A DNA stretch of 64,000 nt from contig NZ_JAAHBP010000020.1 in assembly GCF_023184515.1 (NCBI RefSeq), forward strand, positions 124,001 through 188,000. The letters are read 5' to 3'. Positions within the stretch are counted from its first letter, which is position 1; the number at the start of each line of letters is the position of its first letter. Of this stretch, positions 1 to 8,282 are shown piece by piece. Below the pieces are notes generated by a model. That model searched no databases, was not told the DNA's origin, and saw only the letters and a program-made list of their open reading frames with translations. The position numbers were made by a program, and so were the translations under genes. The stretch is from Streptomyces sp. D2-8. Lineage in GTDB: Bacteria; Actinomycetota; Actinomycetes; Streptomycetales; Streptomycetaceae.

Positions 1-96
1 CCCGCAGGGCAACCCGTCGAGCCACCGACGTCACGGGCCCGCACAGCCCTCCCCGCTTCCTGGCTGTGCGCAAGCGATCAGCGATAAACGAGCGAG

Positions 97-1443
97 GTGC
101 GTGTGATACTGCACACCGACAAACGCCAGGCATTACTCCGTGAGGCACAGACCGAGATACGGGAAAATCACGGACGCGTCCCGGACGCGGACTTCTACAC
201 CAGAAAGCTCTCAGCGGCCTGGGAACGCGCACGTGGGAGCGAGGCCTACGGCCCGAGTGAAGACCATGGCGATATCGGCGAGTTCTCCCTCGGCCGTTTC
301 CACAGTCTCCCCGTGACACCCCGTGAGTCGCTGAAGGCGCAGCCCATGCGCTATGCGGCCGCCACCCCCACCGAGGCCTCGAAGTACTACGAGACCACCG
401 GCACGACCGGGCAGCCCACGCCCACTCCGCGCCTGGCCGAGGACACCATCTGGAACACCGTCTCGGTGGCCGAGGCATGGCGTCCGCTGCTCGGAGCCGA
501 CGAGCGCGTGGTGATCCTGTTGCCGTCCGACATCGTCCCCGTGGCCGATCTGATCTCCGGGGTCTGCGAGTACCTGGACCTCGCCCACATCCGGGCCTAT
601 CCCTTCGCCGCCGGCATCTCCGACTGGGACCGGCTGGAGGCGATGTGGCGGACCTTCCGCCCCACCACGGTCTTCGTCGCCCCCGGCGTCGCCCTGCAGT
701 TCACCCGGCTGCTGGCGCAACGCGGGGAGCTCGCCGACCTCAGCTCCTCGGTGGACCGGCTGATGCTGCTCGGCGAGGTCAACACCGCGCCCTTCCGCGA
801 CCGGCTGGGCCGGTGGTGGAACGCACAGGCCTACGACGCCAGTTACGGCAGCACGGAGACCGGCACGCTCGCCGCGGCCTGCCCGCACGGCGGCCAGCAT
901 CTGCTGCCCGCCGCCACCTACTTCGAACTCGCCACGCCCGACGGGGTCGTGCCGCTGCACGACCGGGGCGAGCACCGGGAGGGACGGCTCGTCGTCACCC
1001 CGCTCAACGCCCACGCCCGGCCCCTCCTCCGGCTCGACACCGGCGACGAGGTCTCCATCGGGACCGACTGCCCGTGCGGCAGCGCCGCACCCCGGATCAC
1101 CGTCCACGGCCGCTCCTCCGACGCCCTGCGGGTGCGCGGCGCCCCGCTGTCGGTACGGGCCGTCGAGGAGGTCATCTACGGCGTCACCGACGCCACCGGC
1201 TATCTGCTGGAGGTGGACGGCGAGGGCGGCTACGCCCGGCTGCTCCTGGAACGCGGAGTCGGCGCCGGGCGCGACGGCGAACCCGAGGAGCGCGGGCGCG
1301 TCCAGGACCGGTCCGAGGAACTGCTCGGACTGCGCTGGGACGACGTGGTGCACGTCAACTCCCTGCCCGCCAACACCAAGAGCGGCGCGTCGCAGAAGAG
1401 CTGGAAGCGGTCCAACATCAGGGAAGTGGAGGTCACGCGATGA
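97..1443 (+). CDS. AMP-dependent acyl/aryl ligase, PaaK-like (cluster ligase 1)
   Basis: Probable adenylate-forming ligase of the phenylacetate-CoA ligase type (448 aa), which would activate a carboxylic acid as acyl-AMP and pass it to CoA or a carrier protein. The ATP-binding loop TGTTGQP lies at residues 101-107, a YGSTETG adenine-site motif near the middle, and LDTGDE, a CPCG pair and a GRSSDALRVRG hinge follow, as in PaaK-type proteins. The C-terminal small domain is present. The start at GTG 97 is uncertain: a second in-frame GTG at 103 sits better behind GCGAGG. It overlaps the next gene by ATGA. Which of the two ligases serves the carrier protein is unknown. Confidence 0.8.
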   Translation: MRVILHTDKRQALLREAQTEIRENHGRVPDADFYTRKLSAAWERARGSEAYGPSEDHGDIGEFSLGRFHSLPVTPRESLKAQPMRYAAATPTEASKYYETTGTTGQPTPTPRLAEDTIWNTVSVAEAWRPLLGADERVVILLPSDIVPVADLISGVCEYLDLAHIRAYPFAAGISDWDRLEAMWRTFRPTTVFVAPGVALQFTRLLAQRGELADLSSSVDRLMLLGEVNTAPFRDRLGRWWNAQAYDASYGSTETGTLAAACPHGGQHLLPAATYFELATPDGVVPLHDRGEHREGRLVVTPLNAHARPLLRLDTGDEVSIGTDCPCGSAAPRITVHGRSSDALRVRGAPLSVRAVEEVIYGVTDATGYLLEVDGEGGYARLLLERGVGAGRDGEPEERGRVQDRSEELLGLRWDDVVHVNSLPANTKSGASQKSWKRSNIREVEVTR

Positions 1444-3317
1444 CCACCCCCGCGACGACCGCTCCGCGCGCTCCGCAGGGCACCGGCGTGTCCGGCGGCG
1501 AACCCGACCTGTGGTGCACCTACGCCGCCGTGCGGACCCTGGCCTGGCTGGACCGCACCGGCAGCGTCACCGGCGCGGACGGCACGGCCGCCTACCTCGC
1601 CGGCCGGCGCAACGCCGACGGCGGCTACGCCTGGAGCCGGGGCATGCTCTCCGACGCCTGGGCCACCTTCTACTGCACCCAGGGACTGCGCGACCTCGGC
1701 CGCCCGGTGCCCGGCCCGGACGCCACGTCCCGCTGGCTGGACAGCACCTGGTCCGGCGACGCCTACGCGATGCTGCCGGGGCAGGCCCCCGACGTGTGGG
1801 CCACCCACTTCTCCACCCGCTCGGCCGCGGAGCTGTGCGGCGGCCGGGTGCCCGACCCGGACCGCCTGCTGGACTGGCTGAGCGGGCTCCAGTGCGCCGG
1901 GGGCGGACTGAGCTGGTCCCCCGAGGACGCGCGCCGCGGCAAGGCCGACGTAAGGGCCTGTTACTACGGGGTGATGGCCTGGCGCGCCGCCACCGGGCAG
2001 ACCTCCGGGGCGATCCCGCCCTGGGACGTCCCGGCGCTCACCGAGTGGCTGCGCGCCCGGCAGGCCAAGAGCGGCGGCTTCCACTTCGCCCCCGCCGCGG
2101 AGGTGCCGTGCCTGTGGGCCACCTACCGGGCCGTCGGCGCCCTGCGGGCCCTCGGCGAGACGCCGCGCGACCCGGACGCCTGCCGGGACTGGATCATGGG
2201 CCTGCGGGGCCCCACCGGCGCCTTCGTCCGCTGGGAGGGCTATGACGTCGAGGACGTGTGGGCGTCGTTCTGCGCCGTGGGCACCCTGAAGGCGCTCGGC
2301 GCACCGCTCGCCCCCGTCGCCGACGCCGTCACCGCCCGCATCTCCGAGCTGGCCTGCGCGGGCGGCGGTTACACCTACCGGGAGCCGCCGGCCGCCGCGG
2401 ATGCCCTGAGCACCGCCGCCGCCGTGCTCTCGGCGGACCCGGGATCTCCGCGGCCGGACGGGGTGCGCTGGCTGGAGGGCTGCCAACTGCCCAACGAGGG
2501 CGGCGTGATGTACATGCCGGGCCGGGGCAGCGAGGTGCGCTGCACCCTGTGGGCCCTGGCGGCCGGGGCGTTCGCCGAGGACCCTGCGGCCCGGAGGCGG
2601 ATCGCCGACTGGCTGGCGGAACTGCAGAACGCCGACGGCGGGTTCGGCTACTGGGAGGGCCGGGGGTCCGACATGGTGTCCACCGCCGCGGCCGTGGAGA
2701 CGGCGGCCCTCCTCGGCGGCCCGGACGGGCTCGGCCTGGACCTCGCGGGCGTCCTCGCCTTCGTCGACTCCTGCCGCGTGTCGCCCCACTCGCACGATGT
2801 GCACGGCCCGCACGATGCGCGGGTCCCGCACGGCCCGCACGAGGGGCCCGACTCGCACGACGCACGGGTCTCGGCCGTCTCGCAGGCGTCACGAGCGGAG
2901 CCGTACGCGCACGGCAACGTGCCGGGCGGCGAGCCGGGGCTGCGCCCGGCGCTCCAGGCCCAGCGGGTCCGCATGCTCCTCGGTCCCGCCTTCGCCGAGC
3001 CCGCCGAGGTGAGCGAGGCCGTCCGCGTCCTGCTCGCCCGCCATCGCGTCCGCGGCGGCGGCTACGCGGGCGCGGGGAACCGGGTCCCCGACCTGCTGTC
3101 CACCTACGAGGCCGTGCTGGCCGCCGACCGGGCCGGACTCGGTCTCGACACCGCGCACCTGCGCGCGTTCACCGACCGGGTGCGCGACGCCGGAGGCACC
3201 GCCTGGAGTCCCCTCGCCCCCGGCAGCGGAGGTCCGCTCGCCGACTGCCTCGGCACCCTCCTCGCCCGGCGCCCGGCCGCCGGCCCCGGTGTGCTGCCGG
3301 CGCTCGCCCTGTCCTGA
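1440..3317 (+). CDS. Alpha/alpha-toroid protein (prenyltransferase/squalene-cyclase repeat type)
   Basis: A 625-aa protein built of about nine repeats of the form W-L-x-x-x-Q-x-x-x-G-G-[FY]...W-x-T-[FY], for example GRRNADGGYAWS, LQNADGGFGYW and HRVRGGGYAGAG. This is the signature of the alpha-alpha barrel shared by protein prenyltransferase beta subunits and squalene/terpene cyclases. I see no DxDD protonation motif and no clear Asp/Cys/His zinc set, so neither catalytic class can be assigned. A His-rich low-complexity stretch of roughly 50 residues (about residues 447-500, DNA about 2785-2930) with repeated HGPH and SHDARV units interrupts the repeats. ATGA overlap with ligase 1 implies translational coupling. 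The role may be a cyclase, a binding scaffold or a hydratase-like activity; this is open. Confidence 0.75.
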   Translation: MTTPATTAPRAPQGTGVSGGEPDLWCTYAAVRTLAWLDRTGSVTGADGTAAYLAGRRNADGGYAWSRGMLSDAWATFYCTQGLRDLGRPVPGPDATSRWLDSTWSGDAYAMLPGQAPDVWATHFSTRSAAELCGGRVPDPDRLLDWLSGLQCAGGGLSWSPEDARRGKADVRACYYGVMAWRAATGQTSGAIPPWDVPALTEWLRARQAKSGGFHFAPAAEVPCLWATYRAVGALRALGETPRDPDACRDWIMGLRGPTGAFVRWEGYDVEDVWASFCAVGTLKALGAPLAPVADAVTARISELACAGGGYTYREPPAAADALSTAAAVLSADPGSPRPDGVRWLEGCQLPNEGGVMYMPGRGSEVRCTLWALAAGAFAEDPAARRRIADWLAELQNADGGFGYWEGRGSDMVSTAAAVETAALLGGPDGLGLDLAGVLAFVDSCRVSPHSHDVHGPHDARVPHGPHEGPDSHDARVSAVSQASRAEPYAHGNVPGGEPGLRPALQAQRVRMLLGPAFAEPAEVSEAVRVLLARHRVRGGGYAGAGNRVPDLLSTYEAVLAADRAGLGLDTAHLRAFTDRVRDAGGTAWSPLAPGSGGPLADCLGTLLARRPAAGPGVLPALALS

Positions 3318-3337
3318 ACCGCCGAACCGGAGGCCTC

Positions 3338-3766
3338 GTGCCCACGATCACCATCCGTACCCCCGAACTCCCCGTCCCCCGGCGCCGCGCCGTCGCCCTG
3401 CGTGTCACCCGCTGGCTCGCCGCCCAGGGCGTCCAGGCCGGTCATGTCGTCGTGCGCTTCGAGCCCACCGAGGAGAACACCGTCTTCTCCGGCGGCATGC
3501 CGGTCGAGGCCCTGCCGCACGAGACGCCGGACAGCACCGGCGTGCGGCACGCGTCGGTGACCTGCTGTGTGGGCCCCGACCGCGACGACACCTTCCGCGA
3601 CGGACTCGCCCGCTGTGTCACCGAGGCACTCGGCGCGGACGCCACGACTCCGTTCTGCTACCTGGAGTTCCGTCCCACCTCGCCCTCCGAGGTCTACCTC
3701 GGCGCCGGCGAGGGGCTGCGCCGGGCCGACGGCACCGCCGTGCGCCCCGCACCCGCCGCCGTCTGA
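3338..3766 (+). CDS. Two-domain tautomerase-superfamily protein with N-terminal proline
   Basis: A 142-aa protein starting at GTG 3338 behind GGAGG. The second codon is Pro, so methionine removal would expose the Pro-1 general base that defines the 4-oxalocrotonate tautomerase/MIF superfamily. The first half reads PTITIRTPEL, then a helix, then VVVRFEPTEENTVFSGG, matching the beta-alpha-beta layout of a 4-OT monomer. The second half (from VRHASVTCCVG to YLEFRPTSPSEVYLG) repeats the same pattern without a terminal proline. It therefore looks like a fused tandem of two 4-OT-like units, as in the CaaD/cis-CaaD and MSAD style members. Enol-keto tautomerisation, hydration or decarboxylation of an unsaturated acid is plausible. 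The start codon is decided by the proline and the RBS. The substrate is unknown. Confidence 0.7.
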   Translation: MPTITIRTPELPVPRRRAVALRVTRWLAAQGVQAGHVVVRFEPTEENTVFSGGMPVEALPHETPDSTGVRHASVTCCVGPDRDDTFRDGLARCVTEALGADATTPFCYLEFRPTSPSEVYLGAGEGLRRADGTAVRPAPAAV

Positions 3767-3817
3767 CCGACGCCCAGCCGTGCAGCGTCCCCGTCGTGGT
3801 CCCACCCCCCTGATCAC

Positions 3818-3862
3818 CACGACCTGATCCACCACAACTCGGTCCACCGTGACCCGATCCAC
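3818..3862 (+). repeat. Three 15-bp imperfect tandem repeats before the ACP gene
   Basis: Three consecutive 15-bp units close to CACGACCCGATCCAC occur at 3818-3832, 3833-3847 and 3848-3862, with a weaker partial unit upstream. They fill the gap between the tautomerase and carrier-protein genes and end 17 bp before the ACP start codon. Possible roles are a regulator-binding array or a 5' leader element; slippage-derived junk is equally possible. Confidence 0.6.
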
Positions 3863-3879
3863 CGCAAGGAGTACGACCA

Positions 3880-4179
3880 ATGACCACGACCGTCCCGTCC
3901 CCCGAGCAGATCCACGACCGGACCCGGTCCGTCCTCGCCGCCCGCATCGGCGACGCCTTCACCGCCGTACCCTCCGACGCCGACCTCCAGCAGGCGCTCG
4001 GCGAGCGCTACGACAGCCTCACCGCCATGGAGTGCATATCGGCCGTCGAGAGCGAGTTCGGCATCGAGGTGGACTTCGTCGCGGACGACGTGCGCCACTG
4101 GTTCTCCAGCGTCGAGCGGATGGTGCGCTTCACCCACGAGCGCCTGGAGGACACGGTGGCCCTCGGCCCGAGGAGCTGA
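3880..4179 (+). CDS. Acyl carrier protein (stand-alone)
   Basis: A 99-aa carrier protein. The phosphopantetheine attachment site is the Ser in RYDSLTAME (about residue 47), in the usual DSL context, followed by the ESEFGIEVD helix typical of ACPs. A strong AAGGAG lies 8 bp before ATG. The next gene starts 2 bp after the stop codon, so the ligase that follows is its likely loading enzyme. Expected to be cytoplasmic and to need a phosphopantetheinyl transferase encoded elsewhere. Confidence 0.88.
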   Translation: MTTTVPSPEQIHDRTRSVLAARIGDAFTAVPSDADLQQALGERYDSLTAMECISAVESEFGIEVDFVADDVRHWFSSVERMVRFTHERLEDTVALGPRS

Positions 4180-4181
4180 CC

Positions 4182-5231
4182 GTGCCGGACGTCGCCTTCG
4201 CCACCTCCGGCAGCACCGGCCCGCCGGTGACCTGGCTGCGCACCGAGGAGCAGTTGCACACCGAGGCGGCCCTGGTCCGCGAGGCGGTACTGGGCTCCGC
4301 CCGGTTCGGCCGCGTCGTGTCCTACGCACCCCCCGAGCACCTCTACGGTCGGCTCTACAGCCGCGAACTGCCCCGCGTCGAGGGCGTCCCGGTGACCGGA
4401 CTGTGGGACCAGCCGCTCACCCTGCCGCCGCTCGACGACGGCGTGCCCACCCTGCTGGTCTGCCTGCCCGCCACCTGGCAGCTGCTCGCCCGGCATCTGC
4501 CCGCCCTGGCGCGGCACGGCCGGGTGACGGCCCTGCACAGCACCGGCCCCACCACCCCTGCGGCCCACGAGGTCACCGGACACCTCGCCGGCACCGGCTT
4601 CCGGGCGTTCGAGCTGCTCGGCTCCACCGAGACCGGCGCCGTCGCCCACCGCCCCGTCGCCGGCGGGAAGCACGACGCGCTCCCCTGGACCCTGCTGCCC
4701 GACGTGGATGTCCCGCACGACGTGGCGCTGCCACCGGGCGCGGCCACCGGCGGCGATCCCACGGGCGGTGCCGGCACGGCCCGGCGGCTGCGGGTCACCA
4801 GCCCGCGGCTGGCCCGCCGGGACGGCACCGAAGCTCCTCCGGACGAGTGGGAGTTGCCCGACCTCGTCGCTCCGGTGGGCCCGCGCACCTTCCACCACCT
4901 GGGGCGGGCGTCCCGGCTGATCAAGGTGAACGGGCTGCGCTGCGACCTGGCCCGCGTGGAGGAGCTGGCCCGTGCCCGCTGCCCCGGCGTCGACCTGGTC
5001 TGCGTCCCCGTCGGCGACCCGGTGCGCGGAGAGCACTACGAGATGTTCTACGCCGGACGACCGGCCGACCCCGCGGACCTGCGCCGGATGCTGGGCCGGC
5101 TCCCCTCCGGCCTGCCCGCCCCGCGTGCCGTGCGCCGCGTCGCCCGCATCCCCCGCAGCGCCACCGGCAAGGTCCTCACCGCCGAGCTCACCGCCGCCCG
5201 ACCCCCCGCCGAGGAGCCCGAGCATGTCTGA
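4182..5231 (+). CDS. Short AMP-dependent ligase lacking the N-terminal region (cluster ligase 2)
   Basis: A 349-aa adenylating enzyme that starts almost at the ATP-binding loop (TSGSTGPP, residues 8-15). It keeps LLGSTETG, the hinge GRASRLIKVNG and the C-terminal catalytic-lysine motif SATGKVL, so both adenylation half-sites are present. Complete family members usually carry 100 or more residues before the loop. No in-frame upstream extension is credible, because it would lie inside the ACP coding sequence, and GTG 4182 has GAGGAG at a proper distance. It may need a partner for the missing N-terminal lobe or be a natural minimal ligase. The 2-bp gap to the ACP gene and the 8-bp overlap with the amidase imply coupled translation. 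Likely role: acyl-ACP formation. Confidence 0.75.
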   Translation: MPDVAFATSGSTGPPVTWLRTEEQLHTEAALVREAVLGSARFGRVVSYAPPEHLYGRLYSRELPRVEGVPVTGLWDQPLTLPPLDDGVPTLLVCLPATWQLLARHLPALARHGRVTALHSTGPTTPAAHEVTGHLAGTGFRAFELLGSTETGAVAHRPVAGGKHDALPWTLLPDVDVPHDVALPPGAATGGDPTGGAGTARRLRVTSPRLARRDGTEAPPDEWELPDLVAPVGPRTFHHLGRASRLIKVNGLRCDLARVEELARARCPGVDLVCVPVGDPVRGEHYEMFYAGRPADPADLRRMLGRLPSGLPAPRAVRRVARIPRSATGKVLTAELTAARPPAEEPEHV

Positions 5232-6621
5232 CACCCCCACAGCCCAGGACGCGATCACCAGCTATGCGCGGCAGGCGCGCTGGACGACCACGACGTCGCG
5301 GCCCCCGGTCCCCGGCGCCCCGGTACGGCTGTCGTTGCCGGAGAGGGTGGCGGCCCGCTCCCGGGGCACCCTGACCGCCGAGGAGTGGCGCACCGCGGAG
5401 GCCGCCTGGTCCGACGAGGCCGACGCCCGCTACCGGGCCTGTGTCCAGCGCGCCCCGCTCGGCCCGCAGGCACCGCCGGTGCGCGTCGGCGTGAAGGACA
5501 CCGTCGACGTGGCCGGCCTGCCCACCCGGCTCGGACTGCGCGGCCACCGCCACCACGCCCGCGTCTCGACCCCCGCGATCTCCGCCCTGCCGCCCGAACT
5601 CGCCGCCGTGACGGCCAAGGTGGTCACCACCGAGCTGAACATCGGGGTCGGGTCGGAGTGCGTCAACCCCTACGTCCCGCACATCGACCCCGGCGGCTCC
5701 AGCACCGGCACCGCCGTGTCGGTGGCCGCCGGCATCTGCGACCTCGCCCTCGGCACGGACGTCCTCGGCTCGGTGCGCTGGCCCGCCGGCCAGTGCGGGA
5801 CGGTGGGTCTGCGGATGACCCACCGCAGCTCGCTGCTGGAGGGCGTCTTCCCGCTGTCGCCGCCCATGGACGCGTTGGGCTGGGCCGCCCGCAGCGCCGC
5901 GGACCTGGCGTACCTGTGGCCGCTCCTCGGACTCGACCGGCTCGGCGCCCAGCGCCCGCCCGGTGAGGGCCCCTACCGGATCGGAGTCGTGGCCAACGCC
6001 GAGGGGCCCGAGGGCACGTGCGGTCCCGTCATGCGCGGGGCGCTGGAGACCGCCTGCGGACACCTCGAGGCGAGCGGCCACCTGCTCGACGCCGTGCGCG
6101 TCGACGACCTGTGGGCGCTGCGCGGACCCGCCTGGGAGCTGTGCGCGCGCCAGGCGTGGGACGCGTACCAGGTGTGGCGGCCCTGGGTGCCCGCCGACCT
6201 GCACGAGACCACCCGCGGTGCGCTGGAGGTCGGGGCGAAGGTCCGGGACGACCGCTACGCCTGGATCCTGGAGCGCCTGGCGCACACCCGCGCCACGGTC
6301 GAGGGCGACTTCGACGCCACGGGCGTGGACGCCTGGCTGCTGCCCCTGGACCCGGCAGCGCCGCCGGACCTCGCGACCGCGGACGCCCGGGTCTCCACCA
6401 TCCCGGCCCCGCAGGACCCCGACTACGACGAGCGCGTGGCCTACACCCCGCTCGCCAGTTTCGCCGGGCTGCCCGCGCTCACCATGCCGGTCGCCCGGGA
6501 CGAGCGCGGGGCACCGCTGTGCGTGCAGCTCATCGCCCGCCGCGACCACGAACCGCTGCTGATCCGGCTGGCCGCGCTGCTGGAGCAGGCGGTCGGGCCG
6601 CTCGGCCTCAGGCCGAGCTGA
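5224..6621 (+). CDS. Amidase-signature family enzyme
   Basis: A 465-aa amidase-signature protein. The Ser-cisSer-Lys triad can be placed at Lys91 (GVKDTVD), Ser159 (PGGSSTGT) and Ser183 (DVLGSVRWPA). The 24-residue spacing of the serines matches well-studied amidases of this family. Family members hydrolyse or transfer amides. In a cluster it could release an amide-protected intermediate, form an amide with a tethered acyl group, or act in immunity. It overlaps ligase 2 by 8 bp (start ATG 5224). The C-terminal part (PLASFAGLPALTMPV) is intact, so it appears functional. Confidence 0.85.
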   Translation: MSDTPTAQDAITSYARQARWTTTTSRPPVPGAPVRLSLPERVAARSRGTLTAEEWRTAEAAWSDEADARYRACVQRAPLGPQAPPVRVGVKDTVDVAGLPTRLGLRGHRHHARVSTPAISALPPELAAVTAKVVTTELNIGVGSECVNPYVPHIDPGGSSTGTAVSVAAGICDLALGTDVLGSVRWPAGQCGTVGLRMTHRSSLLEGVFPLSPPMDALGWAARSAADLAYLWPLLGLDRLGAQRPPGEGPYRIGVVANAEGPEGTCGPVMRGALETACGHLEASGHLLDAVRVDDLWALRGPAWELCARQAWDAYQVWRPWVPADLHETTRGALEVGAKVRDDRYAWILERLAHTRATVEGDFDATGVDAWLLPLDPAAPPDLATADARVSTIPAPQDPDYDERVAYTPLASFAGLPALTMPVARDERGAPLCVQLIARRDHEPLLIRLAALLEQAVGPLGLRPS

Positions 6622-6656
6622 AGCGACCCGCCCCGCCCGGACGACGGAAGGCAGCA

Positions 6657-8240
6657 ATGCACCACTCCCACCCCCGCGCCGACCCCGGGCCGCCCGACAC
6701 ACTGGTGGAAGACCTGCTGGACCGCAGCAACGAACCCCTGGAACCGACCGCGGTCGACCAGGCCCGGATGACGGCGGCCCACCGCGCCCTGGCCGGCGTC
6801 GACGGCTCCCGACGCGTCTACGGCGTCACCCACGGCTTCGGACCGCTGGTGGACCATCCCGCCGACCCGGACCCGGCCCGTCAGGGGCTCGGCCTGATCT
6901 CCCATCTGGCGACCGGACAGGGCGAACCACTGGCGCCGGACGTCACCCGCACCGTGGTCTGGCTCCGGCTGCGTGGCATGGCCCTGGGACACTCCGCCGT
7001 CGACCCGAAGACCTGGCAGCGGCTCGCCGACCTGCTGAACGCCGGTTTCCTCCCGGTGGTACCCGGCGAGGGCAGCCTCAGCGCGAGCGGCGATCTCGTC
7101 CCCCTGGCCCACGCGGCACTGGCGTTCGCGGCGGACGGTCCGGTCGACGACGGCGAGACCGGCGGCACCACCTCCCAAGCCTGGAGCAGCGACGCCTCGG
7201 GCGAATGGCGGCGGGCGGACGCCTCGGCCGTACTGGACGGACTGGGCCTGCCTCCCGTCACCTGGGACGCGCGGTCCGCGCTCGCCTTCGTCAACGGCAG
7301 CAGCGCCTGTCTGGCGCGCGCCCTGCACACCCACCGGGAGCTCGGCGCGCTCACCCGGGCCGCCGCGGCCGTCACCGGCCGGACGGCCGCACTGCTCGGC
7401 GCGTCGGGCGAGCCCTACGAGGAGGCGCTCCAGCGGGTGCGCAACCAGCCCGGGCAGCGGACGGTCGCCTCCTGGATCCGGGCCGAACGCACCGCCTCGG
7501 GCGCCCCGCCCGACCCGGCGCCCGGCCCGGACCGCCCGCTCCAGGAGCGCTACTCCCTGCGGTGCGCTCCCCAGGTCCTGGGCGCCGTCCTGGACCAGCT
7601 GGACCTCCAGGGCTCGGTCCTGGCCGACGAGGCGGAGGGGTGCAGCGACAACCCCGTGCTCGTCGACGGCGACCTGCTGCACGGCGGCAACTTCCACGCC
7701 GCGCCCGTGGCGTTCGCCTCGGAGACGCATGCCTCCTGCGCACACCAGGTGGCCTATCTGATGGAGCGCCAGCTCGCCCTGGTGCTGGATCCGGCGGCCA
7801 ACGGCGGGCTGCCCCCGCTGCTGACGCCCCGGCCCGGCGCCGGGAGCGGTTTCGCCGGGGTGCAGATCGCGGCGAGTTCCCATCTGGGCCGGCTGCGCCA
7901 GCTGGGCCTTCCGGCGTCGTTCACCGCCGTGCCGACCAATCTGCACAACCAGGATCAGGTGCCGCTCGCGCTGAACAGCGCCAACGCCGTGGCCCAGATG
8001 ACCGAACGGGCCTGGTGGATCCTCGGCTCGCTGCTCCTCGCGGTGAACCAGCTCGCCCATCTGACCGGACACCGGGACGGGGACGAGGCGCGGCTGTGGC
8101 GGGAGCTGCGGGAGGAGTTCCCGCCCCTGGACCGGGACCGTCCGCTGGCCGGGGAGATCACCCGGGCGGCCGCGCTGGCCCGGGCCCGCCATCTGCCTCG
8201 CCCCACCACCAACCCGGACGCCACGACCGCGGCGGTGTGA
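6657..8240 (+). CDS. MIO aromatic amino acid lyase/aminomutase, tyrosine-type selectivity
   Basis: A 527-aa member of the HAL/PAL/TAL family. The MIO prosthetic group would form from Ala143-Ser144-Gly145 (SLSASGDL). The catalytic Tyr is Tyr55 in VYGVTHGFG; YSLRC and SDNPV...GGNFH follow in the expected order. The selectivity pair falls at His83-Leu84 (LISHLATG). His-Leu is the pair of tyrosine ammonia-lyases, and a His here also occurs in tyrosine aminomutases, whereas PAL has Phe-Leu and HAL has Ser-His. I infer tyrosine to p-coumarate or to beta-tyrosine; sequence alone does not separate the two. GGAAGG precedes ATG 6657. The following DAHP synthase supports an aromatic precursor role. Confidence 0.85.
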   Translation: MHHSHPRADPGPPDTLVEDLLDRSNEPLEPTAVDQARMTAAHRALAGVDGSRRVYGVTHGFGPLVDHPADPDPARQGLGLISHLATGQGEPLAPDVTRTVVWLRLRGMALGHSAVDPKTWQRLADLLNAGFLPVVPGEGSLSASGDLVPLAHAALAFAADGPVDDGETGGTTSQAWSSDASGEWRRADASAVLDGLGLPPVTWDARSALAFVNGSSACLARALHTHRELGALTRAAAAVTGRTAALLGASGEPYEEALQRVRNQPGQRTVASWIRAERTASGAPPDPAPGPDRPLQERYSLRCAPQVLGAVLDQLDLQGSVLADEAEGCSDNPVLVDGDLLHGGNFHAAPVAFASETHASCAHQVAYLMERQLALVLDPAANGGLPPLLTPRPGAGSGFAGVQIAASSHLGRLRQLGLPASFTAVPTNLHNQDQVPLALNSANAVAQMTERAWWILGSLLLAVNQLAHLTGHRDGDEARLWRELREEFPPLDRDRPLAGEITRAAALARARHLPRPTTNPDATTAAV

Positions 8241-8282
8241 CGCCGTACCCCTCCCCCACGATCAGCCGACGGAGGAAGAACC

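Noticed and set aside
1230..2858. A 542-codon antisense frame inside the left cluster
   Set aside because: It is a GC-bias shadow of the toroid gene: no RBS, Arg/Gly/Pro-rich low-complexity sequence and no recognisable domain.
2785..2930. CRISPR-like repeats
   Set aside because: The repeats are short, irregular, in frame with a protein and lack uniform spacers.
1440..3317. Squalene-hopene or terpene cyclase
   Set aside because: Only the repeat architecture fits; the DxDD motif and the canonical QW motif spacing are absent, so I give a fold-level call.
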